64,000 bases of DNA from Labyrinthula sp. Ha (GCA_015227615.1 JAALGZ010000007.1:496001-560000), one strand, 5' to 3'; counted from the stretch's first letter, positions 46,322 through 60,596 are shown. Notes: generated by a model from the sequence alone, not told the origin. A program made the numbers and translations.

Positions 46322-49294
46322 TTAATTTGACTCATCAGAGGACTCTGAGTCCGAATCTTGTTCAGAACTACTGCTGAATGAGTCAAAAGTAACACCGGTA
46401 CCACGTACTTGACCCTCATTCTCATATTTCTTTTCAGAAATAATTAAATATTTCGGTAATGTATCTTCATTAAACAACTCACTCTTTATGCTGGTATCCA
46501 ATACCTTAATCCATCGAACATTTATCTTGTCGTCTGACTTGGGCTCAAAATAAGCATGCTCCATTCTCATCTCATACATTCCACTTTTTTCTTCCTTAAA
46601 GCGGTGGTTGATATGGCTATTATCTTTGGCATTTTCTTCTGAAAAATCTCCAGACACAAGAACAAGGTGAGTATTGGCTTTTTTCATTCTGGGAATAAAG
46701 AACTCCTGAATTGGTTTCCTCATCATTTGTTCATGGAAGTGTAAATGGTTCGGTAGGTGATCGGAAAAGGGCAGCTCAGAAATTATCATGCAATGCCGAA
46801 AGTTATACTCGCCAGATAAGAGCTCATGGTGAAGCCATAAAAACTGTTCCATCCCGGAAGCTTCTATGTCACTGACGGCCGAGTAATCATAACTGTCCGT
46901 TTTCTCGGATTCATTTGCAAAATTAATTTCCGCTTTCTCTTCTTCATAATCACTCTCATCGCTCTCTGATTCACTAGAAGCTTCCGAGGTTCTTTGCTTA
47001 GCCTTCTTATCTTCTTTCACCTTCTCGGTTTTCTTTGGCTTCGAGTTAACTCGGTGAAAGAATTTTATAAAACTTGTAGGCACTTTGTTCAAAGACTCTG
47101 AATCAATCTTGATAATTTTTACCCCTTCAAATGCAAAGCTAAAATATTTCTTGGCTTCCGGGGAGTTGAGGATTACTAACCCATCTTTATACTTGTGTAA
47201 GAGCTTATCAAGAACTGTGGAATTCACGTTGTTGTGATTGTGAGCTAGAATTATCTTAGGGTGATGTTCCTTGACAGTATTTATCCTAGCTATAAGGGCT
47301 TCTGAGTATTTGGTGTTGGGCAGGAAAAGAATATTAAACATTTTCATAAATCTCGCATTCACGTCAAAGAAAGGGTATCCAAGTTCAGCATCGTATCCAT
47401 CTTTTACTTCGAAAAGGTCTCTTAGAGAGTGAAATCTCAGAAAGCCTCTGCTGCTAAGATACTGCTGCAAAACCTTACCAACATTTAGGGGCGAACCACA
47501 AACTACATGATGGGCAGGCACAGTTTCCTCAGGTAGAAAAGAAAGTGGGGTCTTTGGATATTTCACATTATGCATAGATTTATTCCAAAAGTAGCTTTCT
47601 TTGTTAAAATCTTCGCGCTTATGGAATTGGACGGAGACACCATTTATCTCTGCTCGGTATTCCACTTTACCTAGTTTATACTCCGAAAACAACCCTGGCT
47701 TTAAACCTAACCTCTCAAACTTCTCACCAATATACCCAAGCTCATCTTGTGCATTATATCTAACCGCAGTGATTTTGTCTCCAAGAAATTCGAGGGCAAG
47801 TTCCTTTAGGGTCTTTACAGGCTTAATATAGCCACACTCTAACTTAGGTTCAAAAAATCCATAAGTAGCATCAGGATTTCTATTTTCAGGATAAGAAGAG
47901 AAAGATTCAATGGAACCCCTCAAAACAGCTTTTGGAACTATATTTGGTATGTGATAGTGTAAGGCTCGGACCTTTTGATAGCCCAAATATGGGGTGGCAG
48001 CTTTGAACGGAATCAAACCAGAGTAGAGTTGAAAAGCAGTCGAAGCAAATGCCCACAGGTCTACTCGGTCAGTTGGTTTAAGTCCTTTAATGGCTTCCGC
48101 TGACATGTACTCGGGGGTACCTGCAAAATTTGAGACCTTCTCACCATGTTTCTTATCCAAATCACTGAAGACAGCAGTGCCAAAATCAACAATCTTGAGA
48201 ATCTCAACGTTTCCCCTTTCAATGTTATTCCAATCAGTTATATCTTGGCCATTACCAATTTGTACGAGCAGATTCTCAGGTTTAAGATCCCTGTGAATAA
48301 TACCATTTCTGTGAAGAAACTTGATTCCTGCCACAAGTTGTGATAAATAAAAGTAGGCGTCAGTTGGACTAAGTTCACACATTTTTAACCCAAGCTGTTT
48401 ATTAAACTTATTGAAATACCGGAGTCGCTGCCAGACTTCTCCGCCATTAACATACTCGTAGCAAAAGTAAATGTTTGAGTTGTCTTCAAATGCCTGGAGA
48501 AGTTCCACAATATGGTTCCCGGTATTATCACCCTTCTCCTTAGCATCTTTAATTTTTTTCTTGAGGGCTAGAAGAATTTTCACCTCTGATTTTATCTCAT
48601 CCTTTACATTTTGGTTTCTTCTTGACATTCTATCGATCTTGCGCTTTACAAATTCCTTCAAAGCAAAAATCTCTTTGGTATAATTAAATCTACCCTTGTA
48701 TATATGAGAATAATTCCCTTCAGCTAGTACGGACATAAGAGTAAACATGCTACTTGATGCTTTTGTTTCACATCCTTTGAAGGTCTTATGTTCATCACAG
48801 TATTCTTCAATTTTCTTTACTGCACTCTTCTTCAAACTCTGTTCCAAAGTTAGAATCTGTTTTTGAATAGTTTTCATTAATGGCTTATTAGGTTTTTTCT
48901 CATGGGATAGGGAAATTAAGCATTCGTTTAATGCTTCTAGTGCCTCGTTTGGTTTCTCTAAAGAAAGCAGTGCTTGAGCCTTTCTATTCAAAGCTTTCGA
49001 ATAGTTCTTTTTGAAGAAAAGAGAAAGTTTCGAATACTTTAAGGAATTTTCGTAGTCTTTCAATTTATAATAGGACGCTGAGATATTAGAATTCAACACA
49101 GCTTTCAAAGCATCGTTCTCCTTCGAGGACCCTTGCTCTTCCAAGAGCTTAATTGCTTCCTCATACTTTCCAATGGCCTCGGAAAATTCTCCTTCCATGA
49201 AAAGTGCATTTGCTTTTGCTTTTAAGGAACTGGGAGCCTCAGGTGCGTCCTGATTTACTTCTTGCGATGCATTGTTTTCATTCAAAGCAACCAT
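46322..49294 (-). CDS. TPR-containing PDK1-like protein kinase with long C-terminal extension
   Basis: The 990-residue protein has no introns. Residues about 20-130 form three TPR units (KAKANALFMEGEFSEAIGKY; NISASYYKLKDYENSLKYSK; NRKAQALLSLEKPNEALEAL), likely a docking module. The kinase domain covers about 185-460: Lys213 in ALKEF, HRDLKPEN at 334-341, DFGTA at 370-374, GTPEYMSAE at 392-400 and VDLWAFASTAFQLYSGLIPF. The DFGTA motif and the sequence after it resemble PDK1, the activator of AGC kinases. All catalytic residues are present, although the Gly-rich loop is reduced to AEGNYSHIYKG. Residues 540-750 and 810-960 are separated by an acidic, Ser-rich linker. The last part (MEQFLWLHHELLSGEY, MIISELPFSDHLP, LVLVSGDF) faintly resembles the late half of calcineurin-like phosphoesterases but lacks clear metal ligands. 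It ends in a Ser/Asp/Glu tail. Confidence 0.88.
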   Translation of the reverse strand: MVALNENNASQEVNQDAPEAPSSLKAKANALFMEGEFSEAIGKYEEAIKLLEEQGSSKENDALKAVLNSNISASYYKLKDYENSLKYSKLSLFFKKNYSKALNRKAQALLSLEKPNEALEALNECLISLSHEKKPNKPLMKTIQKQILTLEQSLKKSAVKKIEEYCDEHKTFKGCETKASSSMFTLMSVLAEGNYSHIYKGRFNYTKEIFALKEFVKRKIDRMSRRNQNVKDEIKSEVKILLALKKKIKDAKEKGDNTGNHIVELLQAFEDNSNIYFCYEYVNGGEVWQRLRYFNKFNKQLGLKMCELSPTDAYFYLSQLVAGIKFLHRNGIIHRDLKPENLLVQIGNGQDITDWNNIERGNVEILKIVDFGTAVFSDLDKKHGEKVSNFAGTPEYMSAEAIKGLKPTDRVDLWAFASTAFQLYSGLIPFKAATPYLGYQKVRALHYHIPNIVPKAVLRGSIESFSSYPENRNPDATYGFFEPKLECGYIKPVKTLKELALEFLGDKITAVRYNAQDELGYIGEKFERLGLKPGLFSEYKLGKVEYRAEINGVSVQFHKREDFNKESYFWNKSMHNVKYPKTPLSFLPEETVPAHHVVCGSPLNVGKVLQQYLSSRGFLRFHSLRDLFEVKDGYDAELGYPFFDVNARFMKMFNILFLPNTKYSEALIARINTVKEHHPKIILAHNHNNVNSTVLDKLLHKYKDGLVILNSPEAKKYFSFAFEGVKIIKIDSESLNKVPTSFIKFFHRVNSKPKKTEKVKEDKKAKQRTSEASSESESDESDYEEEKAEINFANESEKTDSYDYSAVSDIEASGMEQFLWLHHELLSGEYNFRHCMIISELPFSDHLPNHLHFHEQMMRKPIQEFFIPRMKKANTHLVLVSGDFSEENAKDNSHINHRFKEEKSGMYEMRMEHAYFEPKSDDKINVRWIKVLDTSIKSELFNEDTLPKYLIISEKKYENEGQVRGTGVTFDSFSSSSEQDSDSESSDESN

Positions 49295-52200
49295 GTTCTC
49301 GAAATATAATCTTTTCCTCTGCCACTTTCAGACAGACCTAGGTTACCCGCCATAACACCTTTAACGACATCTCAAGGGAGTGAATCTTCTATAAAACTTT
49401 CGGATACAATTTGCTTCAGTGGACGAATATATGTCAAAACTGTGGTGATTATATACCAGAAAATAATTAGAAAGAAAAAATACTAAATGTTAAGCTTAAG
49501 TTCATAAATGTAGTGTTTTCGTCTATTTGGTTTGAACTAGGAGAAAGTTTCCTGCGCATATAAGAAACAAGAACAAAATCTTATCCATGTAACATATTTT
49601 TAATAAAGATACATAAAAGTAAACTATGGAAAATTGCAGTTATTTTGAGCCAAGTGTTTACAGTTGTGTATAAAAATGAACTTTTTGGAAAATAAACAAT
49701 TTGAACAAGAATACCTGCCTCTAATCATATATTGATTAAACATTTATGCAACTAGAGTGTTAATTTGTTTCCATGAATGTATTAGTTAAGAAAGTTAATT
49801 TATATATTCCTAATTTTGTACTGCTGTAGTTCTCAGTTCCTTATTTTAATCCTATTTGGACATTGTCTCTATGCAGAAATCGGTTAGGTAGATATTATGA
49901 AAGCTCAAACAATTTCGCCATAGTCCTAACATATATAGAAGTAAACCTCTAAAAAAATCAGAGACAGTACTCTAACCATATTCAAATATTTCGAAAATTA
50001 TTCTTAGCAAGATCAGAAGAAATCTAAATTTGCTATTATTCATCTGGCAACTATAATATTATAGAAGGATACAGAAAACTATTTTCAAATTTTCCGGGAA
50101 ACATTAATGAGCTTATGAGGATCTACCTTAGTTTCTGTGGCCCTTCCCATATTTAACGGGGGATAGAATATATGTATATACTTAGTTTAGAAAGAATAAC
50201 ACTAACACTTTTCATTATGCTAAGAAAGAGGAACAAATATACGTAATACGAGAAAAACCAATGCATTGACTTAGCTTACCCATTCTCTCACTATTTTGGA
50301 GCTTTAAAGATTGAAACAAATCAGTATTTATAACTTCTACAGAATCAATATTTTTTGGTTGCACATGTAAGTTTATTACGTAGGTTCAAAGTATGTTACA
50401 GCCAGCAGTGCTCTAAGGCTACTTATTGGAATAGTTTCCTTAATACTTTAATGACCCCTTAGGAACTCAGAATTACTTAGAAACTGATGAACCATAGAAT
50501 ATGGCTGTTATAGAAATATTCTTGCAAAATTTTGATAATGTTAGGCTAAGCTGTGTTATTTATCCATTGTGTAGTAGAGGATTACATGCAAAATACTAAC
50601 TTGATCTAACGTGTCTTCCCAAACCTTAGAATGTCCCAATTTAGTGGAAATAACTGCGGAAAATAAAATTAATTATTTCAAAATTAGGAAACACTTACAG
50701 GTTCCGAGATGATTGGTAGGCCATTATATCAAATACGTTGATTATGCTATTTGTGAATGTTAACAAATTTAATTAGAGGGGAATTGTATATTATGATGTT
50801 AGCAAGTAAATGATACGGTTTAACTGGACGTTTCATATCTGGATCGCGCTGAATTAAACAAATTAGTTTGCTTTGAGAGACTTTTATTAGAAAATTTAGG
50901 AGCGACTTAAGTAAATATAAAATACTTAAACCCCAAATCAGGAATTTTTGTTTAAGAAAACCAAAACTAGAAGCTTTTCTATGAAGCCAGTACAATTACT
51001 GGATCTCAGTAAAAATTTCGGGATATTTCAATAATTTTGAACATATTTACTCGCGCTATGGTGGAGAAGATAATATAACAACACATATCTATGGATGTGT
51101 TGAATTTATGGGGTCTCTGCTAATATGTCAAATCAACTAAATTTAAATGCTGTAACCCTTTAATTCTTTGGAAGAAATAAAAATGAAAGGGTAAAATATT
51201 GAAAATAAAACTTAAAAAAATATTTTTTGCGCCAAGCAAGAGTTGTAGAATAAGCTTTGGAAATAGAACCTATACAGACTATTATCTGACTTCACGCAAA
51301 AAAACATTTCTTCACTTGAGTGAGGTCAAAACAATCTTTCACAGACTTATGAGCAATGGTGATACGAGAGCTTTCTAGATAAGTCACTTCTGTGAGGGTT
51401 TGGCACGACATAGTCCCAAGTAGAGGTATAATGAAAGAGGTAAAGATAACTCGTTTTATCTAATCGCTATACAAAAGTAGCCTTGAAAAGAGTTCTTAAA
51501 GAAAATGTTATCGAAACCTAGAATAAACTTTCAAAAAAAAAGGATACACCGATCATAATAATCAATGTAGGGTCACACGCCAAAGCGAACTTCAAGCTTT
51601 ATTTGCTAACAATAAACTAAAGATACCAAATAGAATTAATAATAGCAGCAAAGTAGTGGTACAGCAATTTAAGTACTTCAAGAGATCAAACCTAATATTC
51701 AGAACTTTTCATATGGGGAAGAATGAATACATCACTCACTATTGGTCTAGTTTACTAAAGTCAAAACAATCAGATTCTAGTAATCAAAATCCCATTATAT
51801 TGGGAAAATTAACCATCAAATATTCAAGCACATATTTTGAGAAGTTCCCAAATAATACCTTCTTAGAATTATTGACCTCCTACAAGAATAATAATCACAA
51901 AAAAATAAACTCTGAGTAAAACAGAAAATGTATTTGAGAGCCAAGAGGCCCAGGTATCATAAAATAAAACCTAGCTGAAGAAACTAGTTTACATAAGCTA
52001 GAACGTTAGATCTAGAGTGAAATAGCATCATAAGAGTATAAACGTATCTATGACTCTTGAGGTACATACTACTATAGACCCCTTACTCTGCTTCGACAGG
52101 TAAGTTGAAAAAACGTAGAATTTCTCCATAAGAGAATCTACTAGAAGATGCTGCCAATTAATGAAACCGTTGACGGCGCATTAGAATATATTTCCACAAA

Positions 52201-55200
52201 TATCACAATAAATGCACCTAAAGAAGATAATTATGATTGCCAATTTATTGATATCTATCTAATTCTTTATAAAAATATCAAGACTCCTAAACCTTGGTAA
52301 TATATAAAAGTACATAGTAAGGCTCCTGGGCGTTGAATTCTAAATCGTCTATCCAAATTAAAATACCGACAATTGCCTTGTTGCTTGACAAAACGAGAAA
52401 ACCATAGAAGTTCGAGAGTCATAGAAGTCTTAATTATAATAGGATATATAAACGTATCTTGGGGAATACCCTCATAAGTTCAAAAGATACTTAAAATAAG
52501 TTAAAATATATCTTGGGAAGACAGCAACTACCAAAATAGCTATCCGGACTTTATCCAAGAAAAAACACCATTAATCATTGGTTGAGACAAGAGAGGAGAT
52601 TCCAATTCATGGTTGACTAATACTACTATTAAATAAGATGTTTAAGTTCCTGCCAGACTTTATCTCTATAAACACCAAAATTCACAGTTTTGTGCATAAA
52701 ATATTATCAGCCAGGCATCGACAAAACAGTAAATGCAACCGGTGGTATAGAGACATTTGATATACCAATTAATCTACAGTTACTAGTTATATTTAATTAA
52801 AAATACTTCCCCGACTTTCACAAAAACTTGAAACTGACAGTCGTGGTTTGTTAAGCTTAGTTTTATCTCAATATAGATTTCGGAAGGAGTTTGTTGAACT
52901 AATGAAAATATTAAATTTAACCACAACTTCACTTATTGATAAATTTTGTTCTACTTAATAGATACCTATCTTGAAACTAGACAATAAATAATCAATATTT
53001 ATGATTAACCAAACCCATTCATCATTTTGAATACTATATCCAAAATTATTTAGCTAAAACTTTCCGCAACCAAAAAGAGTATACACAACTTTTATATGTT
53101 TTACTCTCACTGATTATATTCTAGTTGCAAAAGGGATGGTCAATAGATAGTATCTTTTTCTACTCAACTACATAATTTAGAAAATGAGGTTTTCTTTCAA
53201 GTAAATATGGGTAAAAAAATCTTCCTCTTATATCAATGGCCTTTAAATTCAATATTACACGATAGACAATGATATTAAAGAATTATATCTTAAGCTTCGA
53301 TACAAACCTTGTGGTAAAACTTTTTCGACATTGCTCTGATACACCAGTGCCATTTAATGTTTTCAATATGAATGACGGAGGTAGAAGACGGGTGTACTTT
53401 AACCAAGACCATCTAAAACGGTATTTGAATTGATCGTAATATCATTCTCTAATCTAAGAGAATGACTGGGAGCAAATTTAATTATGATAATCAACTCCTT
53501 ATTCTAAAACAAAACCATTGGATAAATATTTTTAATTAGGCGAATACCTTGTAAACGACGGGATGTGGAACAGGGGTTTAACCCAGTCACAGAATACCCT
53601 ATAAAATATAAATTTAAAGTAAAGTATAAAATAAATATACCCAGAGACTTAGCCTTGAAGCCTTTATTCTAGAATTCAAAAAAAAACTTGCATAAAAGTT
53701 CTGAAATTAAACGGAGTCTCAAATATACCTCCAGAAAATTAAGAATTTCTACTTAAAGTTTAACAACATAAGAGTATAGTAATTTATGACTACATTGGTG
53801 CAAGTATAGAAACTACAGAGTATTAAAAGAAAAATGCCTAGATACCACATTCATCAATATCTTTGAGTAAAAGACGAAAGTAACTCAATAAAAATCCAAA
53901 ATAATCGACTTTGAGCTATTTAAAATAAAATCTCACATGATTGTGCTCAACTACAACTCCCAAACCAACTAATATCAGCAACGCAGCTACTACTATGTAT
54001 AATACAACTAAAGTTGTGAGCGAGAAGATACCAGGGCGACAGAGTAAAAAAGTACCCAGCATCCTCTGCCGATTTTCCTTAGAACTTTATGTAAATCTGT
54101 CTCAACTAGAGCTACAGCTGAATTCTATTCAAAACCCAATCATGATCTTGATATACTTGCGGAATCTATCCAGCAGCAATATAATAAGCAAGATGAAATC
54201 AACGAAGAAGCATATATATTAGCACTCCAGATAATATATAGCTGACCAATACAGAGTAGGTGATAAGATAAATGAAGGAAATATCTAGAATGCTTGTTTA
54301 TGATAAAACTTATGCTTCTGAGCCGCCCCAATAACATGTCAAATGGTGTGAAAAAAGGGGGATAACATCATACAAAACGCCAGATAAGAAAACCTAACTT
54401 TTGTCTATGTCTTGAATAAAAGGGATAATAGATCTTATCATCGAAACACACACATTTCTAAATCTGAGACAAATAATGTATTCTCTGTCCTTTTGCAATT
54501 CGTTTCACTCCTGTCAATAAACTATAATTCCAAGATACAACAATATTTTGGACAACATTCAACTGCAATAATATCTCATTAGTCACTTCTTTACAACCAG
54601 CCAAATTTAAGACAAATATCATATCATTAAATAAACAGGGGAAAATACAGAACCCAAATAAGCTATATATCAAGTATGATGCTAATTAAAGTACATAAAC
54701 TCATATGGCCTTATCTAGAAGCTGTCCAAAACTTCTATTTGAATAACAACTTCTTTATGTGTGATAATTTATGTCTCAATTAAGTACTCACACTGCATAT
54801 ACATAAAATTTACGATTTCTTAGACTCAAAAGGAAGGTTTGCAAAAATTGAAGTTTCACTGATAGTTGTTGTCGCTAAGCAATTTCCTGGTCATATCACT
54901 AAACATAGGGTTTGAGAAAAGACTTCTATCGAATGTAATTTGCATCAAGGTAAGTTAGAACACCTTTAAATTTATTTAGCTTTAACCTATTGTGACTGAG
55001 AATGCCAAAAAGTTGATGCATTGATAGGTTGATTCCACAATGGTTTGCAGCAATGGCGTACAGCCTGAAGTCTGCATTCTCAACAAGCTTAAAACCAAGC
55101 TTCGATATTTCCATGATACCCATAGGATATTTTCCAAATTTAAAGCATAATAATATCAGTCTACGATCAACAAAACTAATTTTTATCACAAATGGTTTAA

Positions 55201-58200
55201 ATATGTAGCTAAATGGAAATTTCTAAGAAATATGCCAGGAAAGTCAGACCAGAGAATCACTAGACAGCCTTCTAAAGCCTGGACAATGCACACTCCCTCT
55301 AACTACTATATTATTTTAATAATAAGTTATTAATATCGTAGAAATATTCCGTAACTGTTTTCTATCTATTATAACTACGAATGCTTCCCAAGTATTAGCG
55401 CACCATCTGTTCATTTGCACTTTTATATAAGGTATTGACCCCATTTACTTCCCTCTCTGTCCGTAACATTGAGCATATGAAAAAAATTGTGCAGAAATTT
55501 GCTTCTTGAACTAGACATGTTATTGAGGGCTAAGGCACATATACATACCCTAAAACCTTGGAGAAAATACATGGCCAACAAAGAAGAATATGTTAAAACA
55601 AAGTGGACATTGATATCAGTGCTTAAACTCTAAGTTCGGACATCTGGTTCTTGTTTGGTGGAATGTATGAATATTCTTTAGGGAAATGCACTAGGATGCT
55701 TTGTGACTCTAACTCGATATATAAGGCTTAAATAAAAACATTCATTAAGTCATTGTGTTTTTACCACATAATACCTGCAAAATAAGTGGGTTGTTACCAA
55801 AAGCCTACATATCGGGTATTCTTTTGATTAAATTTTTCTTGAAATCTTGATAAGAATGATAGTTAAATATAATAGATATAGCTCTCAAAGGCAGGGCACT
55901 AAACAGTGCTTTCTGCCATTAATATTTTGTTTATTTCGATTAATTACAACCCATGATCAAGTAAAATATCAATAATATAAGTAGCTGTTGCAAGAAATTT
56001 CAATAATAGTGATTTTGAAACCTATGCCTCTACTTTCTTTTCTTAAAAACTCAAATTAGAAAAATCCTTTTTTTTCAAAGCAGGTTGTGTAGGATCCATT
56101 CACAAATACATGAGAAGAATAATTGCTCCTGAAAGGCTTCCATCCTTATTTTTGGCGTCACTGGCAGCTGTCGATAAACACTTGTATATTGAAACTATAC
56201 TCCCTACAATCTAATATTCTGAATGATGAAATATTGTTTGAAGTAAATATTTGCACTTTCTCCCTATAAACCCGTTCTTAAAATATATTTTTGGAAAGAA
56301 TGCTTCAGTTCTAATTCAACACATTCAATGCATTTCAACGTCATTACTACTAAAACCTCTCTTGAAGATAACTTCTCTCAATACATCATCATTTCTTTGA
56401 ATATTATTAATATTTCTTTTATTTGCCTCGATGAAGGTCACTTACATTATCTAAAAAATATATTAATGTGTTCACAACCAATATTTTTCGATATTCACGA
56501 CAATAAGAATGAATTAAGGATGCTAACATTAAGATATTTTCAATACTCTTAGTAAATGCTGCCACGAAGTAATATAAATAATTATACTACAGATATTAAA
56601 GTCCCAATTTTCAATGCTTATAGCAATAAAAGTTTCAAATAGTTGAGATTTAAGGTATTTTCATAAAGCTTGTCTACAAATCTTTGTGGTGGAATAACAC
56701 ACTAATCCCAAAGAATGCAAATTCCAGTTTCTATTGAACCATTTATATTAATTGTGCCTGCTATCTAGGTTAAAAAATCCATGCCTAGTAACTCTATACA
56801 AACTCAAGAGATTCACTGATATCATATCAATCTACTACCTTCACACGCTTTATTTCCATTTCAATTACTCTCTATAATAAATTTCCGATTTTATTTATTT
56901 AAGTGGAGGATAATTTTAATTATGTCATCTCCTAAGCGTTAAATTGAAAACATCGTCAATAGATCGCACCAATGAAAGAGTAAATAGGGTTTTAATTACC
57001 TTCATCCAACATAACAGGGTGTACATATAAAATGGTGGAAGTGTCAATGCCAAATATCATAGGATTGTGTTAACTCTATTCTTATGATAGAATAGAATAT
57101 TTTCCCTGCTGTAAATAACCGGAATTATGATTATAAGGCTATAATTTCTTCACTATAGCCCATTTCAAATTATATTTTTGCTACAGTGCATATTTATTAT
57201 TGATTTCACATACGTGTCTCAGCTGGAAGAAACAATGCAGTTTCTACCCTATTTTTTTCTGTCTAGCAAGAATTTGGTAGCAAAGTTTGGTAATTCTCTC
57301 CACCCACAATAATCCATTTAACACCTTAATTTCTAGTGACAGAGCTCTAAGAACTTATTTAAGACAAAACATCCTATAATAATAGTTATAGACGTAAGTT
57401 TTAAGGAGTATATATTGATTTCCATAAGGCGGGATGGTAAACTTTGTCACCACTATATCGTTGACATTGTTCATAACTTCGGTCATTACCCTACATTGCA
57501 TTCATGTTTGCCATATTAAACTCTCTAAAGGGGCTCCAGCTCAATTACCTAAAGTTTGTAAAAACTATTGTCATTATTTTGTCTTTAATGTCTCTAGCTA
57601 GTTTTAGCCAAGATAAAGAAAGTTTTGGAAACGGCTAGTTCTTGTCTTCAATATATAGTAGGGCTCTGCATTTTATATGTTGAAACCACTGAGAGAAAAT
57701 ATTTAAACATTATATTCAAGGTAAGAACTAGTTCCACCGATCCATGTTCCCATTTAACTGTGTCGGTACCCAAGAAAATAATATCAGCTATTTGGAATGA
57801 CTCAAGGCCTGAAAGCGCTAAATATAAGAAAACCTAAATAAATCTATCAGAAATGGTTGTGAGAATATGTGGCACTAAGCGAGATTTGGTTTTACAGATG
57901 CGGGTGCTCAAAGATTACCATTACTAATGGAAATGGTCTAATTTAATCCTTTGGAACTAAGAACTGATATCTAGTGACAGATTCTATTTATAATCGGGAG
58001 AACATTAGCATGCTTTCAAGCTCTATCTGACTGTTCCATTTACAAAATCTAAACGTATTCATTATTTCTTAATCGGTTTATGCTATTCACATAGCTACAT
58101 TATTAACCTACTCTAAATGATAGGATGAGTATTGCTCTTTATATTAAGAGTCCCTTTTTATGGTAAATTAGAACTGTATTAGCATAATAGAAGCGAAATT

Positions 58201-60596
58201 ATAGTTCTATCTCTTTTCTTTGCACAAGTGAAAGAAGTCAGTAGCTAGTAAATTTCCTGAATAATTTTATAGGATTGCCTTACAAGGTAAAATTTTTGCA
58301 ACTACGAGATTTCTCTATTTATAGTAAACAGGTTAAGAACAAAAAAAGATTCAACAGTATTATGCAATAAAATTAACCTATCTCTAGATAAACGTATACT
58401 ACATTTCATTCTTCTAATTCCAATGTATTAAGAGAGGTGTTTTATTGGCTTGAAGCATAGTAAAACTGTTACATGGCGTAATCATGATTTACTTTCCGTT
58501 GCCAACTACATGGTATTGATCTCGGAGGGATGAGCTTATCTATTAAATTAGTAAAAATAACTTGATTTATCATTTCTAAATTATTTCCACAGAATATGTC
58601 CATTCTTCAGATACTATTTATGTGGCTGGTTTTGATATTTTGGAAGTTCCGAGTTAAAGATAAAACATGCCTTCTAACCAAAACACCAATATAAGAATGA
58701 TTGAATACTGACGGTTAATACATCTTACTTAAAAGTGAGTTTTGATACAAGATCATACTAACTACAATTAACTCCCTAGGTTGTGAAATCAGTAGAAGCA
58801 CAGAAAAATTGTTTGTAGTTATTAACAATACTTAAGAGCACAATGAGCCATAATATTAACTCAAACTTTATTGTTGCTTTTGAAACTTGTGTTCTAGAAT
58901 TATTAATGGCTGGAGAGTTAGTATATATCCAGTTTCATTTGTCTTCAGTGATAATACTATTTTTAAAGTAGTTTACTGCATGTACAGGTATTAGGTTATC
59001 AGTTAGAAATTAAACTACTAATTATCATTGTAGAAGCTATAGGTTAAGTATTTTACATTAATTTTAGAAATGTATTCTTCCATTTGGCTTAGAATAAACA
59101 AGGATGGAGTCTATTACTTAGGTGTGAAAATCTTTTTATAGTTCTTTCGTTTTTATAGTTTACTCTCTAGAATAATCATGCGAAAATTTTAAATACATTT
59201 GTATGCATGAAAAATATCAATATTAAACTAAGGTATAAAATAGACCCAGTAATTTTGAAAATAAATTAAAATAAATGCAATAATATGTACGGTGCTCAAA
59301 TTTTCAAAAGAAAATTTTTACTTAGTTGTTGTTGAATTTCTAAAATCTCTACTTCCGGAGAATCATTTATATGAGAATGTATCAATTATCTTATAGATAT
59401 ATTTCACTTTTTTATTCCATTCTGATATCTTGGTGACACTGCATTGCCCCTTAATTCACACAGAATAAACATAATTAGTTAGGGCCCACATATTTAGTAT
59501 TCTATTCTTAGACAAGCTAAAAAACTTGGACGTTTTGTGAAAATGCTACAGTTCTTTCCTTTATCAATGGTTAAAGCTCTAGAACTGATGATTTTATACA
59601 AAATACTTTGGTTGCTGAATTGCACTACATTTCAATTCATACCTATCATTTCTAGCAACTAATCTAAACTGAAACAGAAAATAGCAAAATTTGACTCTAG
59701 TAGTTAAACTAATTACATCGCCTATTCATAGTTATTTAAAGTTTTATTGTAGTGAGGCTTCATAAAAAAACGGAAAATAAACTTAGGATGTGAACACAAT
59801 GTGACAGTTCTCTGAAAATGAGTTACCATAATTAAATTCGTTTTCTTTTTACATTCTATTTTGCCTCATTCAGAAAACAGTTCATTTGTGCAAAATTCAA
59901 GTAAGACAGTTATTTTATCCAACAAGGAAGTGATGGATAGCTATTATCTAGCAAACAGAGTAAGATCAAACTTTATTTTTTGACAGGTGATACATGGCGC
60001 GAGTCATGTGCAGCATCGACTAGCTAGTGAACCCTTCCTTTAATCGTGTTTAAGGATTATTAGTTTGAATTAGGTAAATAATTATAAAAAACAAAATGCT
60101 ACTCACTGTGTCAAGGATTTGACATATCTATATGAACCATCTACTCCTAGTCAAGGAACAACAAGATATGAATACGCAGCGTCAACCGACGTGACCAAAC
60201 TATTATTGGCATCCTATAAAATATATTGAAATCCCACTTTTTGCAGCATAAATTTCTTTTAACAACTCTTCTTAAACTGGGTCCATTATTCTCTCGTGTT
60301 ATCATCTCTCAAAGTCATGGATGCCCTGCCCAAGTAATCATTGTTGAAATTTTGACAATCCTCAACACTTACAGAGATCTCTTGGAGATTAGTATAAACC
60401 TTTATAACAAAAATAGCACAAACCTATATATCTCATTCGGTGAAAGAATAAGGTACAAGTCAGACGAAAATCTTTGGGTACGTATTAAACATTACGGTGA
60501 CGTTATATATGAACATTTCGGTACGAAGTTTCTTAGAACCTTCCAATAACAAGATTTCATTCATACAATTTCCCTAAAACCATCAAAAAGATATCA
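49295..60596. other. 11.3-kb AT-rich gene desert
   Basis: No gene could be supported. Open frames are mostly short or lack an ATG (for example 54926-55189, 57625-57837 and 60226-60549). A tract of coding-like remnants at about 51.6-54.3 kb is listed as a possible retroelement fossil. A 74-codon ATG frame at 56328-56552 has no motif. Small spliced genes could hide here, because introns in this genome are too short to leave a visible gap. Confidence 0.5.
51580..54340 (+). mobile_element. Possible Ty3/gypsy-type LTR retroelement fossil
   Basis: The tract carries several short protein-like stretches on the plus strand. The clearest, at about 52880-52960, resembles the core of a gypsy-type integrase (RKEFVELMKILNLTTTS). 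Another, at about 51590-51919, is an open run of about 110 codons with no recognised motif. No LTRs or reverse transcriptase could be identified by eye. If the assignment is right, the copy is old and heavily broken. Confidence 0.25.

Noticed and set aside
60226-60549. 107-codon open run just upstream of dapA
   Set aside because: It starts with TTG and has no Met; it could be part of a spliced leader exon, but nothing supports it.
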